Assembly: GCF_030815585.1 (NCBI RefSeq)
Contig: NZ_JAUSWY010000001.1
Span: 1,798,001-1,862,000, forward strand
Direction: 5' to 3'
Length of the DNA stretch: 64,000 nucleotides
Source: Arthrobacter pascens
GTDB taxonomy: Bacteria; Actinomycetota; Actinomycetes; Actinomycetales; Micrococcaceae
Shown: piece after piece, positions 43,399 through 52,285 of the stretch
Layout: each line of letters starts with the position of its first letter
Position numbering within the stretch: position 1 is the stretch's first letter
Position numbers and translations under genes: made by a program
The notes under the pieces: generated by a model
What the model saw: the letters and a program-made list of their open reading frames with translations, nothing else
What the model was told of the DNA's origin: nothing
Databases searched by the model: none

Positions 43399-43749
43399 CT
43401 AAGTGAAGTCCAGATCGGCAAGCGACTGTGGCTGGCCACGGTCCGTCTTGCGCTGCACACGCCTGGTGCGTCGCAGTTCCCGGCGGGATGACTTGGATGC
43501 GTGGTAATCATGTCGCATCCGGGCGGGTGAGGCAAAAACCGCCGAGCCAGGCTGCTGCGCCCGCGTACCGGCGGTGTCCGGAGGTGCAGGCAAAAACGGT
43601 CCCGAATGCCCCAGCTTCTCGCCGGCGGCACCCAGGTCCTTGACCGTTGCCATGAACTGGCGGTACAGCCGTATGCCCAAAAGGACATAAAACAGGAGGG
43701 AGACAGCAACAAGCGCTATCCAGATCAGGATCCAAGACCACCAAGGCAT
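43399..43749 (-). CDS. Small single-span membrane protein, unknown function
   Basis: A 116-residue protein with an N-terminal transmembrane helix (WSWILIWIALVAVSLLFYVLLG) and a long, basic, hydrophilic tail (RRELRRTRRVQRKTDRG near the end). No known domain recognised. It sits between pafBC and tatA, as small membrane proteins do in related genomes. TAGACT (43757-43762) lies 7 bases before the ATG, and its first three bases are the stop codon of pafBC. Confidence 0.75.
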   Translation of the reverse strand: MPWWSWILIWIALVAVSLLFYVLLGIRLYRQFMATVKDLGAAGEKLGHSGPFLPAPPDTAGTRAQQPGSAVFASPARMRHDYHASKSSRRELRRTRRVQRKTDRGQPQSLADLDFT

Positions 43750-43756
43750 GCTGAGA

Positions 43757-43762
43757 AGTCTA
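43757..43762 (-). promoter_or_regulatory. -10 element overlapping the pafBC stop codon
   Basis: TAGACT: bases TAG are the stop codon of pafBC (43760-43762), and the hexamer is 7 bases before the next ATG. It would allow leaderless transcription of the small membrane protein and perhaps tatAC apart from pafBC. Confidence 0.45.
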
Positions 43763-45745
43763 GCCGCCGTACCGGGCCAATGCGGCTTCGATCCATTCGA
43801 GTGCAGATTCCGACAGCTTGGCGGGCTTGAGGATGCGCGCCGAACCACCGTGCTGTGCGACGAACATGGGCAGCCAGGCTGTGCTGCCAAACCGGATCTC
43901 GGCCACAAGCCCGCCGTCCGGAAGGGCCGCGGTGCGTTCGGCGTAATAATCGTCCGCCAAGCCTGCACCCTGCCTGGTGAGCTGGACCGTTACGGTGGTG
44001 TCGTCGTCGTTCGGAGTGAACAGCTTGGCCGGAAATCCTTCCTCCGGCCCAATCTGCGTGGAGGCCTGCTTCCCGTTGGGGCGCAGCTCCTGGACCCGGT
44101 CGAGCCGGAAGTTCCTCAACCCCTGGGCGGAGTGGCAGTAGGCCTCGAAGTACCACGTGTTGTCCAGCGAGTACAGGCGCAGCGGGTCCACCTCGCGTTC
44201 GGAAACCTGGTCGCGCTGGGAAGACAGGTACACCAGATGCAGCTGGGACCGGGAACCGATCGCCTGGCGGACAACGTCCAGCGTGGCGGAATCCGCGGGG
44301 CCCACCTCCGGTCCGGCGAGGGATCCGGCCCGCAGTCCCTCCTCGCCGGCTGCTGCCATGAGCTTCAGCGTCACAGACTCCAGGGCGCCGCCTTCGGCGA
44401 GTTCCGGCAGCCCGTTCAGTGTCTCCAGTCCCGTGAGGAGCGCACAGGCCTCATCCACCGTAAAGCGGACCGGCCTGTTCAGGTCCAGATCCTGGGTGAT
44501 GTAGACGTGGTCGTCCTCCCACTGGATATCGAGGAGGTCGTCCGGGTATCCCTCAGGCAGGCCGGAACAGATGAGGATCCGCAAGTCGTCCTCCAGCTCG
44601 TTGCGGGTGACGCCGAAGCGCTCTGCAACCTCCTGGATGTGCAGCCCCTGGTTGTGGACCAGAAACGGCACCAGCTGGAGCATTCGCTTGAGTTGGTCTT
44701 CAGACGTGCCCTTGCGGACGGACCTGCCGCGCGTGGCATCCGCAAATTCGAACGCCGGTACCGGGGCTGCGCAGAAGTCGGCGGCGGCACGCAACCTTCG
44801 CCGCACTGCCGTCACCAGCTCGTGGGGCGCAACTGCCGTGGCATCGGGGCCGTAGGAGGCCAGCTCCTCGGCAAGCACCTCCGCGTCCCTGAAGTGAAGC
44901 TGCAGCCGCTCGTAGCCGGCGTCGGGCTCCTCCGTGTCCCCGCCGTCGCCGGCGAGAGCCCGCCGGCGCAGCCCCAGGAGACGCCCTTCCCTGACGTCCA
45001 CGACGGCGGTCCGCAGCGGGAGTTCCGGAAGCCTGGCGAGCTCGTCGCGGATATTGAAGTTCTTTGGCGGCGAGTACTTCTCCTTGTCCAGCACGGTGAC
45101 GGCGCTGGTGAGCCGGGACAGGCGGAAGTGCCTCGGGGCCTTGCGGGAACGGTCATAGCCGGCGAGGTACCACTGGCCAAACCTGCTTCCCAGCCCCCAG
45201 GGTTCCAGCGTCCGCTGCTCCTCGTTCCCGGTGCTGCCTGCCAGATACGTGAAGCTGACAGGGTGCTGGGCATGCATCGCGGCCACGAGGTCATCGAAAG
45301 CCTGGCCAGCGGGTTTGATCCTGGGCTGTACGCCAACGGGCAGTTCAACGTCTGCCAACCGGCCGGAAGCCTGAAGCTTCCGCAGCGCATTCTCGGCGGC
45401 GGTGCCCAACGCAGCGCGTTCCCACAGCTGCGAGGCAAGGAGAAGGACGGTCCACTCCCCCGGGCTGAGCTGGACATCCGGCAGCCGGTTCGACTCCTTG
45501 CCGATCCGGTAGCGGGTGGTGGCGGGGTCGTCCTCGCTCCAGCCCAGGTCCGTGGCGGTCTCCACATCGAAACCGAACTGCCGGAGGTCGTTCTTGTCCC
45601 GCTCAAACATCCTGCCGAAGGCAACGTCGTTGCCGGACGTGTCGTGATAGACCTTTTCCCGCAGCTCGCTGCGGCGCAGGCCGTATTTGGTGTTCAGGAG
45701 TGCGATCAGCAGATTGAGCAGGCGTTCTGTACGGGATGCGGACAC
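43760..45745 (-). CDS. pafBC: Fused PafB-PafC DNA-damage response regulator
   Basis: A 661-residue transcription activator with two copies of the unit winged-HTH, WYL domain, WCX tail. The first HTH is SASRTERLLNLLIALLNTKY; the first WYL core is GQWYLAGYDRSRKAPRHFRL. The second HTH region follows LKRMLQLVPFLVHNQGLHIQ; the second core reads NTWYFEAYCHSAQGLRNFRL, with F in place of L. PafB and PafC are separate proteins in mycobacteria. They are naturally fused in Arthrobacter, where the structure was solved. It activates the LexA-independent DNA-damage regulon. The start is GTG 45745; TAACGT 7 bases upstream (45753-45758) suggests a leaderless mRNA. Confidence 0.95.
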   Translation of the reverse strand: MSASRTERLLNLLIALLNTKYGLRRSELREKVYHDTSGNDVAFGRMFERDKNDLRQFGFDVETATDLGWSEDDPATTRYRIGKESNRLPDVQLSPGEWTVLLLASQLWERAALGTAAENALRKLQASGRLADVELPVGVQPRIKPAGQAFDDLVAAMHAQHPVSFTYLAGSTGNEEQRTLEPWGLGSRFGQWYLAGYDRSRKAPRHFRLSRLTSAVTVLDKEKYSPPKNFNIRDELARLPELPLRTAVVDVREGRLLGLRRRALAGDGGDTEEPDAGYERLQLHFRDAEVLAEELASYGPDATAVAPHELVTAVRRRLRAAADFCAAPVPAFEFADATRGRSVRKGTSEDQLKRMLQLVPFLVHNQGLHIQEVAERFGVTRNELEDDLRILICSGLPEGYPDDLLDIQWEDDHVYITQDLDLNRPVRFTVDEACALLTGLETLNGLPELAEGGALESVTLKLMAAAGEEGLRAGSLAGPEVGPADSATLDVVRQAIGSRSQLHLVYLSSQRDQVSEREVDPLRLYSLDNTWYFEAYCHSAQGLRNFRLDRVQELRPNGKQASTQIGPEEGFPAKLFTPNDDDTTVTVQLTRQGAGLADDYYAERTAALPDGGLVAEIRFGSTAWLPMFVAQHGGSARILKPAKLSESALEWIEAALARYGG

Positions 45746-45752
45746 TCTGGCA

Positions 45753-45758
45753 ACGTTA
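45753..45758 (-). promoter_or_regulatory. -10 element of leaderless pafBC
   Basis: TAACGT on the minus strand, 7 bases before the GTG of pafBC. Confidence 0.45.
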
Positions 45759-45784
45759 CTAAAATCCGTTCCGGAAAGCAGAAA

Positions 45785-45826
45785 GCGCGGCAACAACAGG
45801 AAAACGGATCCTGATTGTTACCGCGC
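45785..45826 (-). terminator. Terminator downstream of the FKBP genes
   Basis: On the minus strand GCGCGGTAACAATCAGG pairs with CCTGTTGTTGCCGCGC with one mismatch and a small bulge, loop of 9, then TTTCTGCTTT. It should end the transcript of the FKBP genes and isolate pafBC. Confidence 0.75.
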
Positions 45827-45849
45827 CTTCCGGCCCTGTGGAGCTCCGG

Positions 45850-46245
45850 TCAGCGGACGCCCACGAGGTCGACCACAAAGATCAGGGCTTCGTTGGGCCC
45901 GATGGCTCCACCGGCGCCGCGGGAGCCATAGGCAAGCTCAGACGGGATCTCAAGGCGGCGGCGTCCCCCGACTTTCATGCCCAGCAGGCCCTGGTCCCAG
46001 CCCTGGATGACCTGGCCGACGCCTACGCGGAAGTCCAGCGGGGCACCGCGGCCCCAGGAAGCGTCGAACTCTTCGCCGGTGGACCAGGCGACGCCCACGT
46101 AGTGGGTGGAGACGGTGTCTCCGGCCTTGGCCTCGGCGCCGTCACCCTCGATCAGGTCGGTGATGACCAGTTCGGTGGGGACCTCGCCTTCAGGGAAGTC
46201 AATTTCCGGCTTCTGGCGGTCGAAATTGCGCTGACCAAATGACAT
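45850..46245 (-). CDS. FKBP-type peptidyl-prolyl cis-trans isomerase, cytoplasmic
   Basis: A 131-residue single FKBP domain (THYVGVAWSTGEEFDASWGR, GVGQVIQGWDQGLLGMKVGG, GPNEALIFVVDLVGVR). Active-site residues (Y, D, W, I, Y) are in place. No signal peptide. AAGGAG before the ATG at 46245. It follows the FKBP lipoprotein gene by 46 bases. Confidence 0.93.
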   Translation of the reverse strand: MSFGQRNFDRQKPEIDFPEGEVPTELVITDLIEGDGAEAKAGDTVSTHYVGVAWSTGEEFDASWGRGAPLDFRVGVGQVIQGWDQGLLGMKVGGRRRLEIPSELAYGSRGAGGAIGPNEALIFVVDLVGVR

Positions 46246-46291
46246 GGTTGCTCCTTTGATGGTTGGCGGGTGATGTATTAAGGCTGTCCGG

Positions 46292-47218
46292 CTACTTGAC
46301 GCCGAGGATGTCCACAACGAAGACGAGGTCACCCTGAGGGCCCTGGGCGGGGTCAGGGTTGCCCAAGGCGGCGGGAATGACCAGCAGGACGCGCGATCCA
46401 ACCGTCTTCCCGGCCAGGCCCTGCTCCCAGCCCTTGTAGACCCCGTTCAGCGGAAAGGTCTGTGTCTGGCCCTTATCGTAGCTGGAGTCGAAAACCTTGC
46501 CATCGGAGTGCGTCACGCCGACGTAATTGACTACCACCGAGTCCGTGGCCTTGACCTCCGGGCCCTTGCCCTTGATCAGGTCCTGTGCAATAAGGTCGGT
46601 CGGCGCCGGGGAGCCATCAATGGAAATCTCGGGGATTCCCTTGTCAGATTCCTTGACAGTGGGGAGGCCGGCAGGCGGAGTGACAGTGTCGCCCTCGGGC
46701 TTTTCGAGCGGCGGGGTGACGTCCTCCGCGGAGAGCACCTTGATCACGAGAAGCTGTGTGGGCTGGGCTGGGGCACCTTCAGCGGCTGCCTGGCCGGGGA
46801 TGGCAAGGGCCAGGCTGGAACCGACTTTGGCACCCACAAACGCGTTGTAGATGACGGCGCTTCCGGTTTTGAGTTCATCGTTGAGTTCGAGCGGCTCGGG
46901 CTCCCCGGCGAACGTGTCCTCCAGGGTGGAGCCGTCGGTCCCATTAAGGGCCAGGATCGAGATGTTCGCAACCTGGTTGGCCTTGACCGGATCGCCGCTG
47001 CCCTCGTTGACGACCTTGACAGTGGGCTCAGTGACTTCCAGGGGTTTGGTGAAATCAACGCCCGGAGCCTTTTTGTCCCCGTTGTCCGTCAGTTTGAGGG
47101 AGTCGAACTTGGCAGTATCGCCAGCGGACTGGCTGGTTGGTTCCGGTGCCGGGGGTGTCCCGCCACAGGCGGTAAGCAGCAGCAGACCGGGGATAAGGAT
47201 TGCTAGGAGTCGGCGCAC
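46292..47218 (-). CDS. Lipoprotein with two FKBP-like domains
   Basis: A 308-residue lipoprotein (signal with LLLLTACGG lipobox) and two FKBP-like modules. The second (about residues 205-308, VVNYVGVTHSDGKVFDSSYD, GVYKGWEQGLAGKTVGSRVL) has the canonical active site. The first (about 60-165) has the same fold pattern but has lost the aromatic residues, so it is probably a non-catalytic chaperone or binding module. Start is uncertain: GTG 47218 gives a standard short signal; TTG 47242 adds eight basic residues. Probably assists folding of exported proteins. Confidence 0.88.
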   Translation of the reverse strand: MRRLLAILIPGLLLLTACGGTPPAPEPTSQSAGDTAKFDSLKLTDNGDKKAPGVDFTKPLEVTEPTVKVVNEGSGDPVKANQVANISILALNGTDGSTLEDTFAGEPEPLELNDELKTGSAVIYNAFVGAKVGSSLALAIPGQAAAEGAPAQPTQLLVIKVLSAEDVTPPLEKPEGDTVTPPAGLPTVKESDKGIPEISIDGSPAPTDLIAQDLIKGKGPEVKATDSVVVNYVGVTHSDGKVFDSSYDKGQTQTFPLNGVYKGWEQGLAGKTVGSRVLLVIPAALGNPDPAQGPQGDLVFVVDILGVK

Positions 47219-47329
47219 GTAAGAGAACTTTCGTCGGGGCAAGATGGATGCGGTGCCGGCATTCCTGCGCTCGGCACCGCCGCAGGGCCAAAGAACGGCC
47301 CTATCCAGAATAGCCCCTGAAGCTGGGTG

Positions 47330-48694
47330 TCAGCCCATAGAGTCCAATAGCGCATCAACACGGTCGTCCACGCTCCGGAACGGATCCTTGCACAGGATGG
47401 TCTGGTGCGCCCGGTCATTCAGCTTCAGGTGCACCCAGTCCACGGTGTAGTCCCTGCCCAGTTCCTGCGCACGCCGGACGAAGTCGCCGCGCAGTTTTGC
47501 CCTGGTGGTTTGCGGCGGTGCATCCACTGCATCCTTGACCACTGTGTCATCCACCACCCGGCGCACGGCATCCCTGGACTGAAGCAGGTAATACAGTCCG
47601 CGGGTCCGTGAAATGTCGTGGTACGTGAGGTCCAACTGCGCGATCCGTGGTGCGTCAAGGCCCAGGCCATGCCGTTGCCGGTAGTTGTCCATCAGCTTCT
47701 TTTTGATGGCCCAGTCGATTTCCGTGTCAATGGTGCTGGTGTCGCCGCTTTCGATGGCATTCAGGGTCCTGCCCCAGAGGTCAAGGATCAGCGGCACATG
47801 CGGGTTGTGGGCCCCGTGCTCCTTGACAAAGGCGGTGACCTTGGTCAGGTACTCCTGCTGGATCTCCAAGGCCGTCAGCTGACGGCCGTTGGCAAGCCGG
47901 ACCAGTGCACGGCCGCTGAGGTCGTGGGAAATCTCGCGGATGCTGCGTATGGGGTTCTCCATCCTCATGTCACGCATGATCACCCCGGCCTCGATCATGC
48001 GGAGGATCAGGTCCACGGTTCCCACCTTCAGGAGGGCCGTGGTTTCGGACATGTTGGAATCGCCCACGATGACATGGAGCCGGCGGAAGAACTCGGCATC
48101 CGCGTGTGGCTCGTCCCTGGTGTTGATGATGGGACGGGACCTGGTGGTGGCCGACGAGACACCTTCCCAGATGTGGTCGGCACGCTGCGAAAACGCGTAG
48201 GTAGCTCCGTGCGGTGTCTTGAGGATCTTGCCTGCCCCCGCGATCAGCTGGCGGGTGACCAGGAACGGAATCAGGATTTCTGCGAGCCGGGAGAATTCGC
48301 CCCGCCGCGGGATCAGATAGTTTTCGTGGCTTCCGTAGGAGTTCCCCGCCGAATCAGTGTTGTTCTTGAACAAGTAGACGGTGCCGTTGAAGCCTTCAGC
48401 GGCCAGCCTCGACTGCGCCTCTTCCACGAGGTCGTCCAGGATGAGCTCGCCGGCCCGGTCGTGCGCGATGAGCTGTGCGAGGTCATCGCATTCCGCAGTG
48501 GCATACTCAGGATGCGATCCGACGTCCAGGTACAGGCGTGAACCGTTGGTCAGGAAGACGTTGGATGACCGTCCCCAGCTGACCACCTTCCGGAAAAGGT
48601 AGCGGGCCACTTCCTCAGGGGCCAGCGGCCGCGAATCAGGGCTTGAGTACGAAATGCCGAATTCGGTCTCGATACCGAAGATCCTCTTGTCCAT
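47330..48694 (-). CDS. pafA: Pup--protein ligase PafA
   Basis: ATP-dependent ligase that attaches the C-terminal glutamate of Pup to lysines of target proteins. The 454-residue protein has the carboxylate-amine ligase core, beginning [20 protein letters not shown] with the magnesium-binding ETE. It also shows [16 protein letters not shown] and [20 protein letters not shown]. Start at ATG 48694, one base after the prcA stop, with a GAGGAGGA Shine-Dalgarno inside the prcA 3' end. It shares strong sequence patterns with dop further upstream. Confidence 0.97.
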   Translation of the reverse strand: MDKRIFGIETEFGISYSSPDSRPLAPEEVARYLFRKVVSWGRSSNVFLTNGSRLYLDVGSHPEYATAECDDLAQLIAHDRAGELILDDLVEEAQSRLAAEGFNGTVYLFKNNTDSAGNSYGSHENYLIPRRGEFSRLAEILIPFLVTRQLIAGAGKILKTPHGATYAFSQRADHIWEGVSSATTRSRPIINTRDEPHADAEFFRRLHVIVGDSNMSETTALLKVGTVDLILRMIEAGVIMRDMRMENPIRSIREISHDLSGRALVRLANGRQLTALEIQQEYLTKVTAFVKEHGAHNPHVPLILDLWGRTLNAIESGDTSTIDTEIDWAIKKKLMDNYRQRHGLGLDAPRIAQLDLTYHDISRTRGLYYLLQSRDAVRRVVDDTVVKDAVDAPPQTTRAKLRGDFVRRAQELGRDYTVDWVHLKLNDRAHQTILCKDPFRSVDDRVDALLDSMG

Positions 48695-48695
48695 G

Positions 48696-49418
48696 TCAGT
48701 CCTCCTCAGCAAGCAGCGCCGTGATATCGGCGTTGTTCAGTCGCCGGAACGCCCGCCGGGAGCCGCGGGAGCTCTCCGACATCCGGTCCAGGACGGCAAC
48801 TTCCACGGCTTTGACGGGCAATGCCTTGGCTTTTAGGTCAGCCTCCGTGTCAGTGACCAGGCCCCGCATCGCCAGGCGGATCGCCTGGGGAAACCCCAGT
48901 GATGCACGCCAGCCGTCAGTGATGGCAGACGAGACCTTTTCGGCCTGGCCGCCCATCACGATGAAGCCATGCTCATCCGCGATTGTCCCGTCGAAAGTCA
49001 GCCGGTAGAGATGGTCCAGTTCCTGGCTGGGGCCCACCTCGGCGACGGCCAGTTCCACTTCGAACGGCTTTTGCTCTGCGGTGAACACCGCACCGAGGCT
49101 TTGGGCATATACGCTGGCCAGGCCCCGGGCCGTGACGTCCTCGCGGTCATAGGAGTACCCGCGGACGTCGGCATACCTGACTCCGGCCTGGCGGAGACTT
49201 TCGAATTCGTTGTATTTGCCGACTGCTGCGAACGCGATTTTGTCATAGATCTCGCCGATCTTGTGAAGCGACGGCGATGGGTTCTCAGCCACCAGCGCGA
49301 TACCGTCCTCGCAGCTGATCACCACCACCGACCGGCCGCGTGCGATGCCTTTCCGTGCGAAGTCCGCACGGTCCTTCATCAGCTGTTCTGGGGATACGTA
49401 GAACTGCTGCTGGGTCAT
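48696..49418 (-). CDS. prcA: Proteasome subunit alpha
   Basis: A 240-residue alpha subunit of the 20S core; seven form each outer ring and gate entry. It begins [20 protein letters not shown], and contains [20 protein letters not shown] and [20 protein letters not shown]. It lacks a propeptide and a catalytic threonine. The C-terminus is acidic (ALLAEED). Start at ATG 49418, one base after the prcB stop. Confidence 0.96.
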   Translation of the reverse strand: MTQQQFYVSPEQLMKDRADFARKGIARGRSVVVISCEDGIALVAENPSPSLHKIGEIYDKIAFAAVGKYNEFESLRQAGVRYADVRGYSYDREDVTARGLASVYAQSLGAVFTAEQKPFEVELAVAEVGPSQELDHLYRLTFDGTIADEHGFIVMGGQAEKVSSAITDGWRASLGFPQAIRLAMRGLVTDTEADLKAKALPVKAVEVAVLDRMSESSRGSRRAFRRLNNADITALLAEED

Positions 49419-49419
49419 C

Positions 49420-50241
49420 TCAGGCCTCCCGCCGGGCGGAGGACCGGGCTTCGATGATGTTTCCCGCCACCGTTGCCAGTTCGGACTCGGGGACGCGGCG
49501 GGCACCGGTCCTGTTCACGGTGTACACAACCGGCCACAACTGGCGGACGGGATCCGGACCGCCGGTGGCGGAATCGTCGTCGGCAGCGTCATACAGTGAT
49601 TCTACGGCGACTGAAACCGCCTCAGCCTCGGTGAGGTTGGGCCGCCACAGCTTTTTCAGGGCGCCGCGGGCAAAGACCGAACCGGACCCGACCGTATGAT
49701 GCTCACGTTCTTCATATCTGCCGCCGGTGACGTCGTAAGAGAAGAGGCGGCCCACACCCGCGGTTGTGTCAAAGCCCGCAAAGAGGGGCACCACCGCCAG
49801 GCCCTGCAGCGCCATGGGCAGGTTGCCGCGGATCATGGCTCCGAGCCTGTTGGCCTTTCCGTCGAGGCTGAGCAGGGTGCCCTCAATTTTTTCGTAGTGC
49901 TCCAGCTCTACCTGGAACAGCCGGGTGAGGTCGATGGCGATGCCTGCCGTGCCCGCGATGCCAAGGACGGAGTACTGGTCTGCGGGAAATACCTTCTCAA
50001 TGTGCCGGCTGGCAATCACGTTGCCCATGGTGGCCCGCCGGTCGCCGGCCATGAGCACCCCGCCGGCGTAGCTCATCGCCACGATGGTGGTGGCGTGGGG
50101 CACCTGCAGCGGGGTGGCCGGGCCTGGTCCGACCGGCAGCGCGCGGTTGTTGGGAAGCAGTTCCGGCCGGTCACGCTGCAGATGCTCGGTGAATGACGAT
50201 GTCGCGTTGGCGGCTACCTGATTGGCGGTTGATTCCTGCAC
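49420..50241 (-). CDS. prcB: Proteasome subunit beta
   Basis: Catalytic subunit of the 20S core, 273 residues. A propeptide of 50 residues precedes the catalytic threonine: the cleavage site is [22 protein letters not shown], where Thr51 becomes the N-terminal nucleophile after self-cleavage. A lysine and aspartates of the active site follow. GTG start with AAGGAG 7 bases upstream. It is downstream of pup and followed by prcA. Confidence 0.96.
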   Translation of the reverse strand: MQESTANQVAANATSSFTEHLQRDRPELLPNNRALPVGPGPATPLQVPHATTIVAMSYAGGVLMAGDRRATMGNVIASRHIEKVFPADQYSVLGIAGTAGIAIDLTRLFQVELEHYEKIEGTLLSLDGKANRLGAMIRGNLPMALQGLAVVPLFAGFDTTAGVGRLFSYDVTGGRYEEREHHTVGSGSVFARGALKKLWRPNLTEAEAVSVAVESLYDAADDDSATGGPDPVRQLWPVVYTVNRTGARRVPESELATVAGNIIEARSSARREA

Positions 50242-50322
50242 TGATGCACTCCTTGAACGTGGTACTTCAACGTCTGTACAGATTCCGGCCGTCCGCGGCT
50301 TCCGCCACCATCCGGAACCGGG

Positions 50323-50526
50323 TTACTGACCGCCTTTTTGAACGAATGCGCGGACGAATTCCTCGGCGTTGGACTCGAGGACGCCGTCGATTTCGTCGAG
50401 AAGGTCGTCCACGCCCTGTGTGGACTCCGAAGCCTGTGCTTCAGGGGGCGCGGGAGGGGCCTCCGGCACGTCCTCCTCGACCTGGCTGTCGCGCGATTGT
50501 GGCTGCTGCTGCTCCTGGCCTGCCAT
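50323..50526 (-). CDS. pup: Prokaryotic ubiquitin-like protein Pup
   Basis: A 67-residue disordered protein, rich in Gln/Glu/Pro at the N-terminus, with the helix-forming VDDLLDEIDGVLESNAEEFV region that binds the ARC coiled coil, and the C-terminal AFVQKGGQ. It ends in GGQ, so Dop must deamidate the glutamine before PafA can use it. ATG at 50526 is chosen because GGAG is 8 bases upstream; an ATG two codons before is too close to it. Confidence 0.97.
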   Translation of the reverse strand: MAGQEQQQPQSRDSQVEEDVPEAPPAPPEAQASESTQGVDDLLDEIDGVLESNAEEFVRAFVQKGGQ

Positions 50527-50611
50527 TGTCATCTCTCCTCTGTGAGTCGTCGGATCCGGACGGATCTTCCGATACGCCCATATTGCCACGATGTGCGCCC
50601 GCCGGCGCGGT

Positions 50612-52285
50612 TTACGCCGGAGGCGGAGTGCTCTTTTGTCCGAGGAGTTCCGCGAGGAAAGGACCCGCCGTCCGGTGGCGCGCAAAGAGACCGCCAGTCA
50701 GGGCTTTCGTGCCCCTCAGCGGCTCCCTGGTGGGCACCCGCTGGAGCCGGCCATATCCGGGCACGTCAAAGATGACCGAGTCCCAGCTGGCCCCCACCAC
50801 GTCCTTGCCGAAGTTGCTGATGCACCGGCCACGGAAGTAAGCCCGCGTGTCCGACGGCGGTTCGGTCACCGCGGCGGCGATGTCGCCGTCGTCGACGATC
50901 CGCTGCATCCGGTTCCTCGCGAGGAACCGGTAGTACAGCCCCTTCTCCGGCCTGATGTCCGCCCACTGGAGGTCCACCAGGCCCAGCCTCGCCTCACCCC
51001 AGGCCAGGCCGTCCCGTTCCCGGTACCCGTCAAGAAGGGAAAGCTTGGCGAGCCACTCCACGGACGACGCCGCTGCCGCCTTGTTCGAGTCCAGCTGGGT
51101 GAGGGTTGTGGCCCAGCGTTCCAGCACCTCATGCGTGTGGCCGTCCCCGTCGACGGCGTCCGCGACTCCGGTGTCCTGGGCAAGTTTTGCCGCGGCCTCA
51201 TGGTACATCCACTGCAGGTCCAGGGCTGTGACCCGACGGCCGTCGAGCAGCCTGAGCTTGGCAGTAAGGGAAGTATCATGGCTGACCGTCTGCAGGGCGG
51301 AGACCGGCTCGTGCACCTCCACCTTGGGCGCGAGTCCTGCCTCGATGAGGCTGAGGACCATGGCGGTTGTACCGAACTTCAGGTAATTGGAGACCTGGCT
51401 CAGGTTGGCGTCACCGATGATCACGTGCAGCCGGCGGTACTTGTCGGCGGTGGCATGCGGTTCGTCACGGGTATTGATGATGGGCCGACGGATGGTGGTT
51501 TCCAGGCCGACTTCCGCTTCAAAGAAATCCGCGCGCTGGCTGATCTGGTAACCGGGAATTGAGCTGTCCTGGCCGAGGCCGACCCTGCCGGCGCCGCACA
51601 TGATCTGCCGGGTGACGAAGAAAGGAGTCAGCCCCCGCACGATTTCACCAAAAGGGACGGAGCGCGGCATGAGGTAGTTCTCGTGGGAGCCGTAGGAAAC
51701 GGATTTGTTGTCCGTGTTGTTCTTGTAGAGGTTCACCGCGGGCAGCTCGGGGTCCGCGGCCAACCTCCGCACAGTGGCCAGCGCCACGAGATCTCCCGCA
51801 GCATCCCAGGTCACGGCGTCCCTGGGGTTGGTCACCTCAGGGCTCGAATATTCGGGGTGGGCGTGGTCCACGTAGAGACGGGCACCGTTCCCCAGGACCA
51901 TGTTCATCAACAGTGTGCCTGACTCATCCTGGCCGTCCAGTTCCAGTTCCTCGCGTCCGTAAGCCAGTGCCACCGCTTCAGCGTCGAGAACAGGCGGCTG
52001 GTCCGTCAGCTGGCTGGGGTGCGCCGCTCCCCGTTCCAAGGTCCAGCCCCGTGCATCGTGCAGCGGTTCCTCATCGGTGTAGTCCCACCGCGTCTCCGCG
52101 CCGCCGGCCGCTCGCTGGCGCGTCACCTGGGCGTACGCCTGGACAACCCGGGCAGACATCATGGTGGCGTTCGCACCAGGCGCCGTCGGGGCGTGGATGC
52201 CATATTCAGTCTCTGCCCCCATAACACGCATGGCCCCGCCGACGGGGAGTGAGCCCCCGACGACGGGTTCCGGTGCAGCCGTCAC
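50612..52285 (-). CDS. dop: Depupylase/Pup deamidase Dop
   Basis: Deamidates Pup-Gln to Pup-Glu and removes Pup from substrates. Like PafA it has the ligase-type core: [55 protein letters not shown]. It has the Dop-loop region after ETEYGIHAP (residues about 40-70) that PafA lacks. 557 residues if translation starts at GTG 52285, which overlaps the arc stop as GTGA. A second start, ATG 52231, matches the usual [11 protein letters not shown] beginning. It lies between arc and pup. Confidence 0.96.
   Translation of the reverse strand: MTAAPEPVVGGSLPVGGAMRVMGAETEYGIHAPTAPGANATMMSARVVQAYAQVTRQRAAGGAETRWDYTDEEPLHDARGWTLERGAAHPSQLTDQPPVLDAEAVALAYGREELELDGQDESGTLLMNMVLGNGARLYVDHAHPEYSSPEVTNPRDAVTWDAAGDLVALATVRRLAADPELPAVNLYKNNTDNKSVSYGSHENYLMPRSVPFGEIVRGLTPFFVTRQIMCGAGRVGLGQDSSIPGYQISQRADFFEAEVGLETTIRRPIINTRDEPHATADKYRRLHVIIGDANLSQVSNYLKFGTTAMVLSLIEAGLAPKVEVHEPVSALQTVSHDTSLTAKLRLLDGRRVTALDLQWMYHEAAAKLAQDTGVADAVDGDGHTHEVLERWATTLTQLDSNKAAAASSVEWLAKLSLLDGYRERDGLAWGEARLGLVDLQWADIRPEKGLYYRFLARNRMQRIVDDGDIAAAVTEPPSDTRAYFRGRCISNFGKDVVGASWDSVIFDVPGYGRLQRVPTREPLRGTKALTGGLFARHRTAGPFLAELLGQKSTPPPA

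Noticed and set aside
43748..45814. 688-codon open frame antisense to pafBC
   Set aside because: Shadow frame of a high-GC gene: no known domain, no ribosome binding site, and it mirrors the whole of pafBC.
47250..47302. Two small hairpins between pafA and the FKBP lipoprotein gene
   Set aside because: Stems of 9 and 6 base pairs with long loops and no U tract; too weak to call a terminator or a riboregulator.
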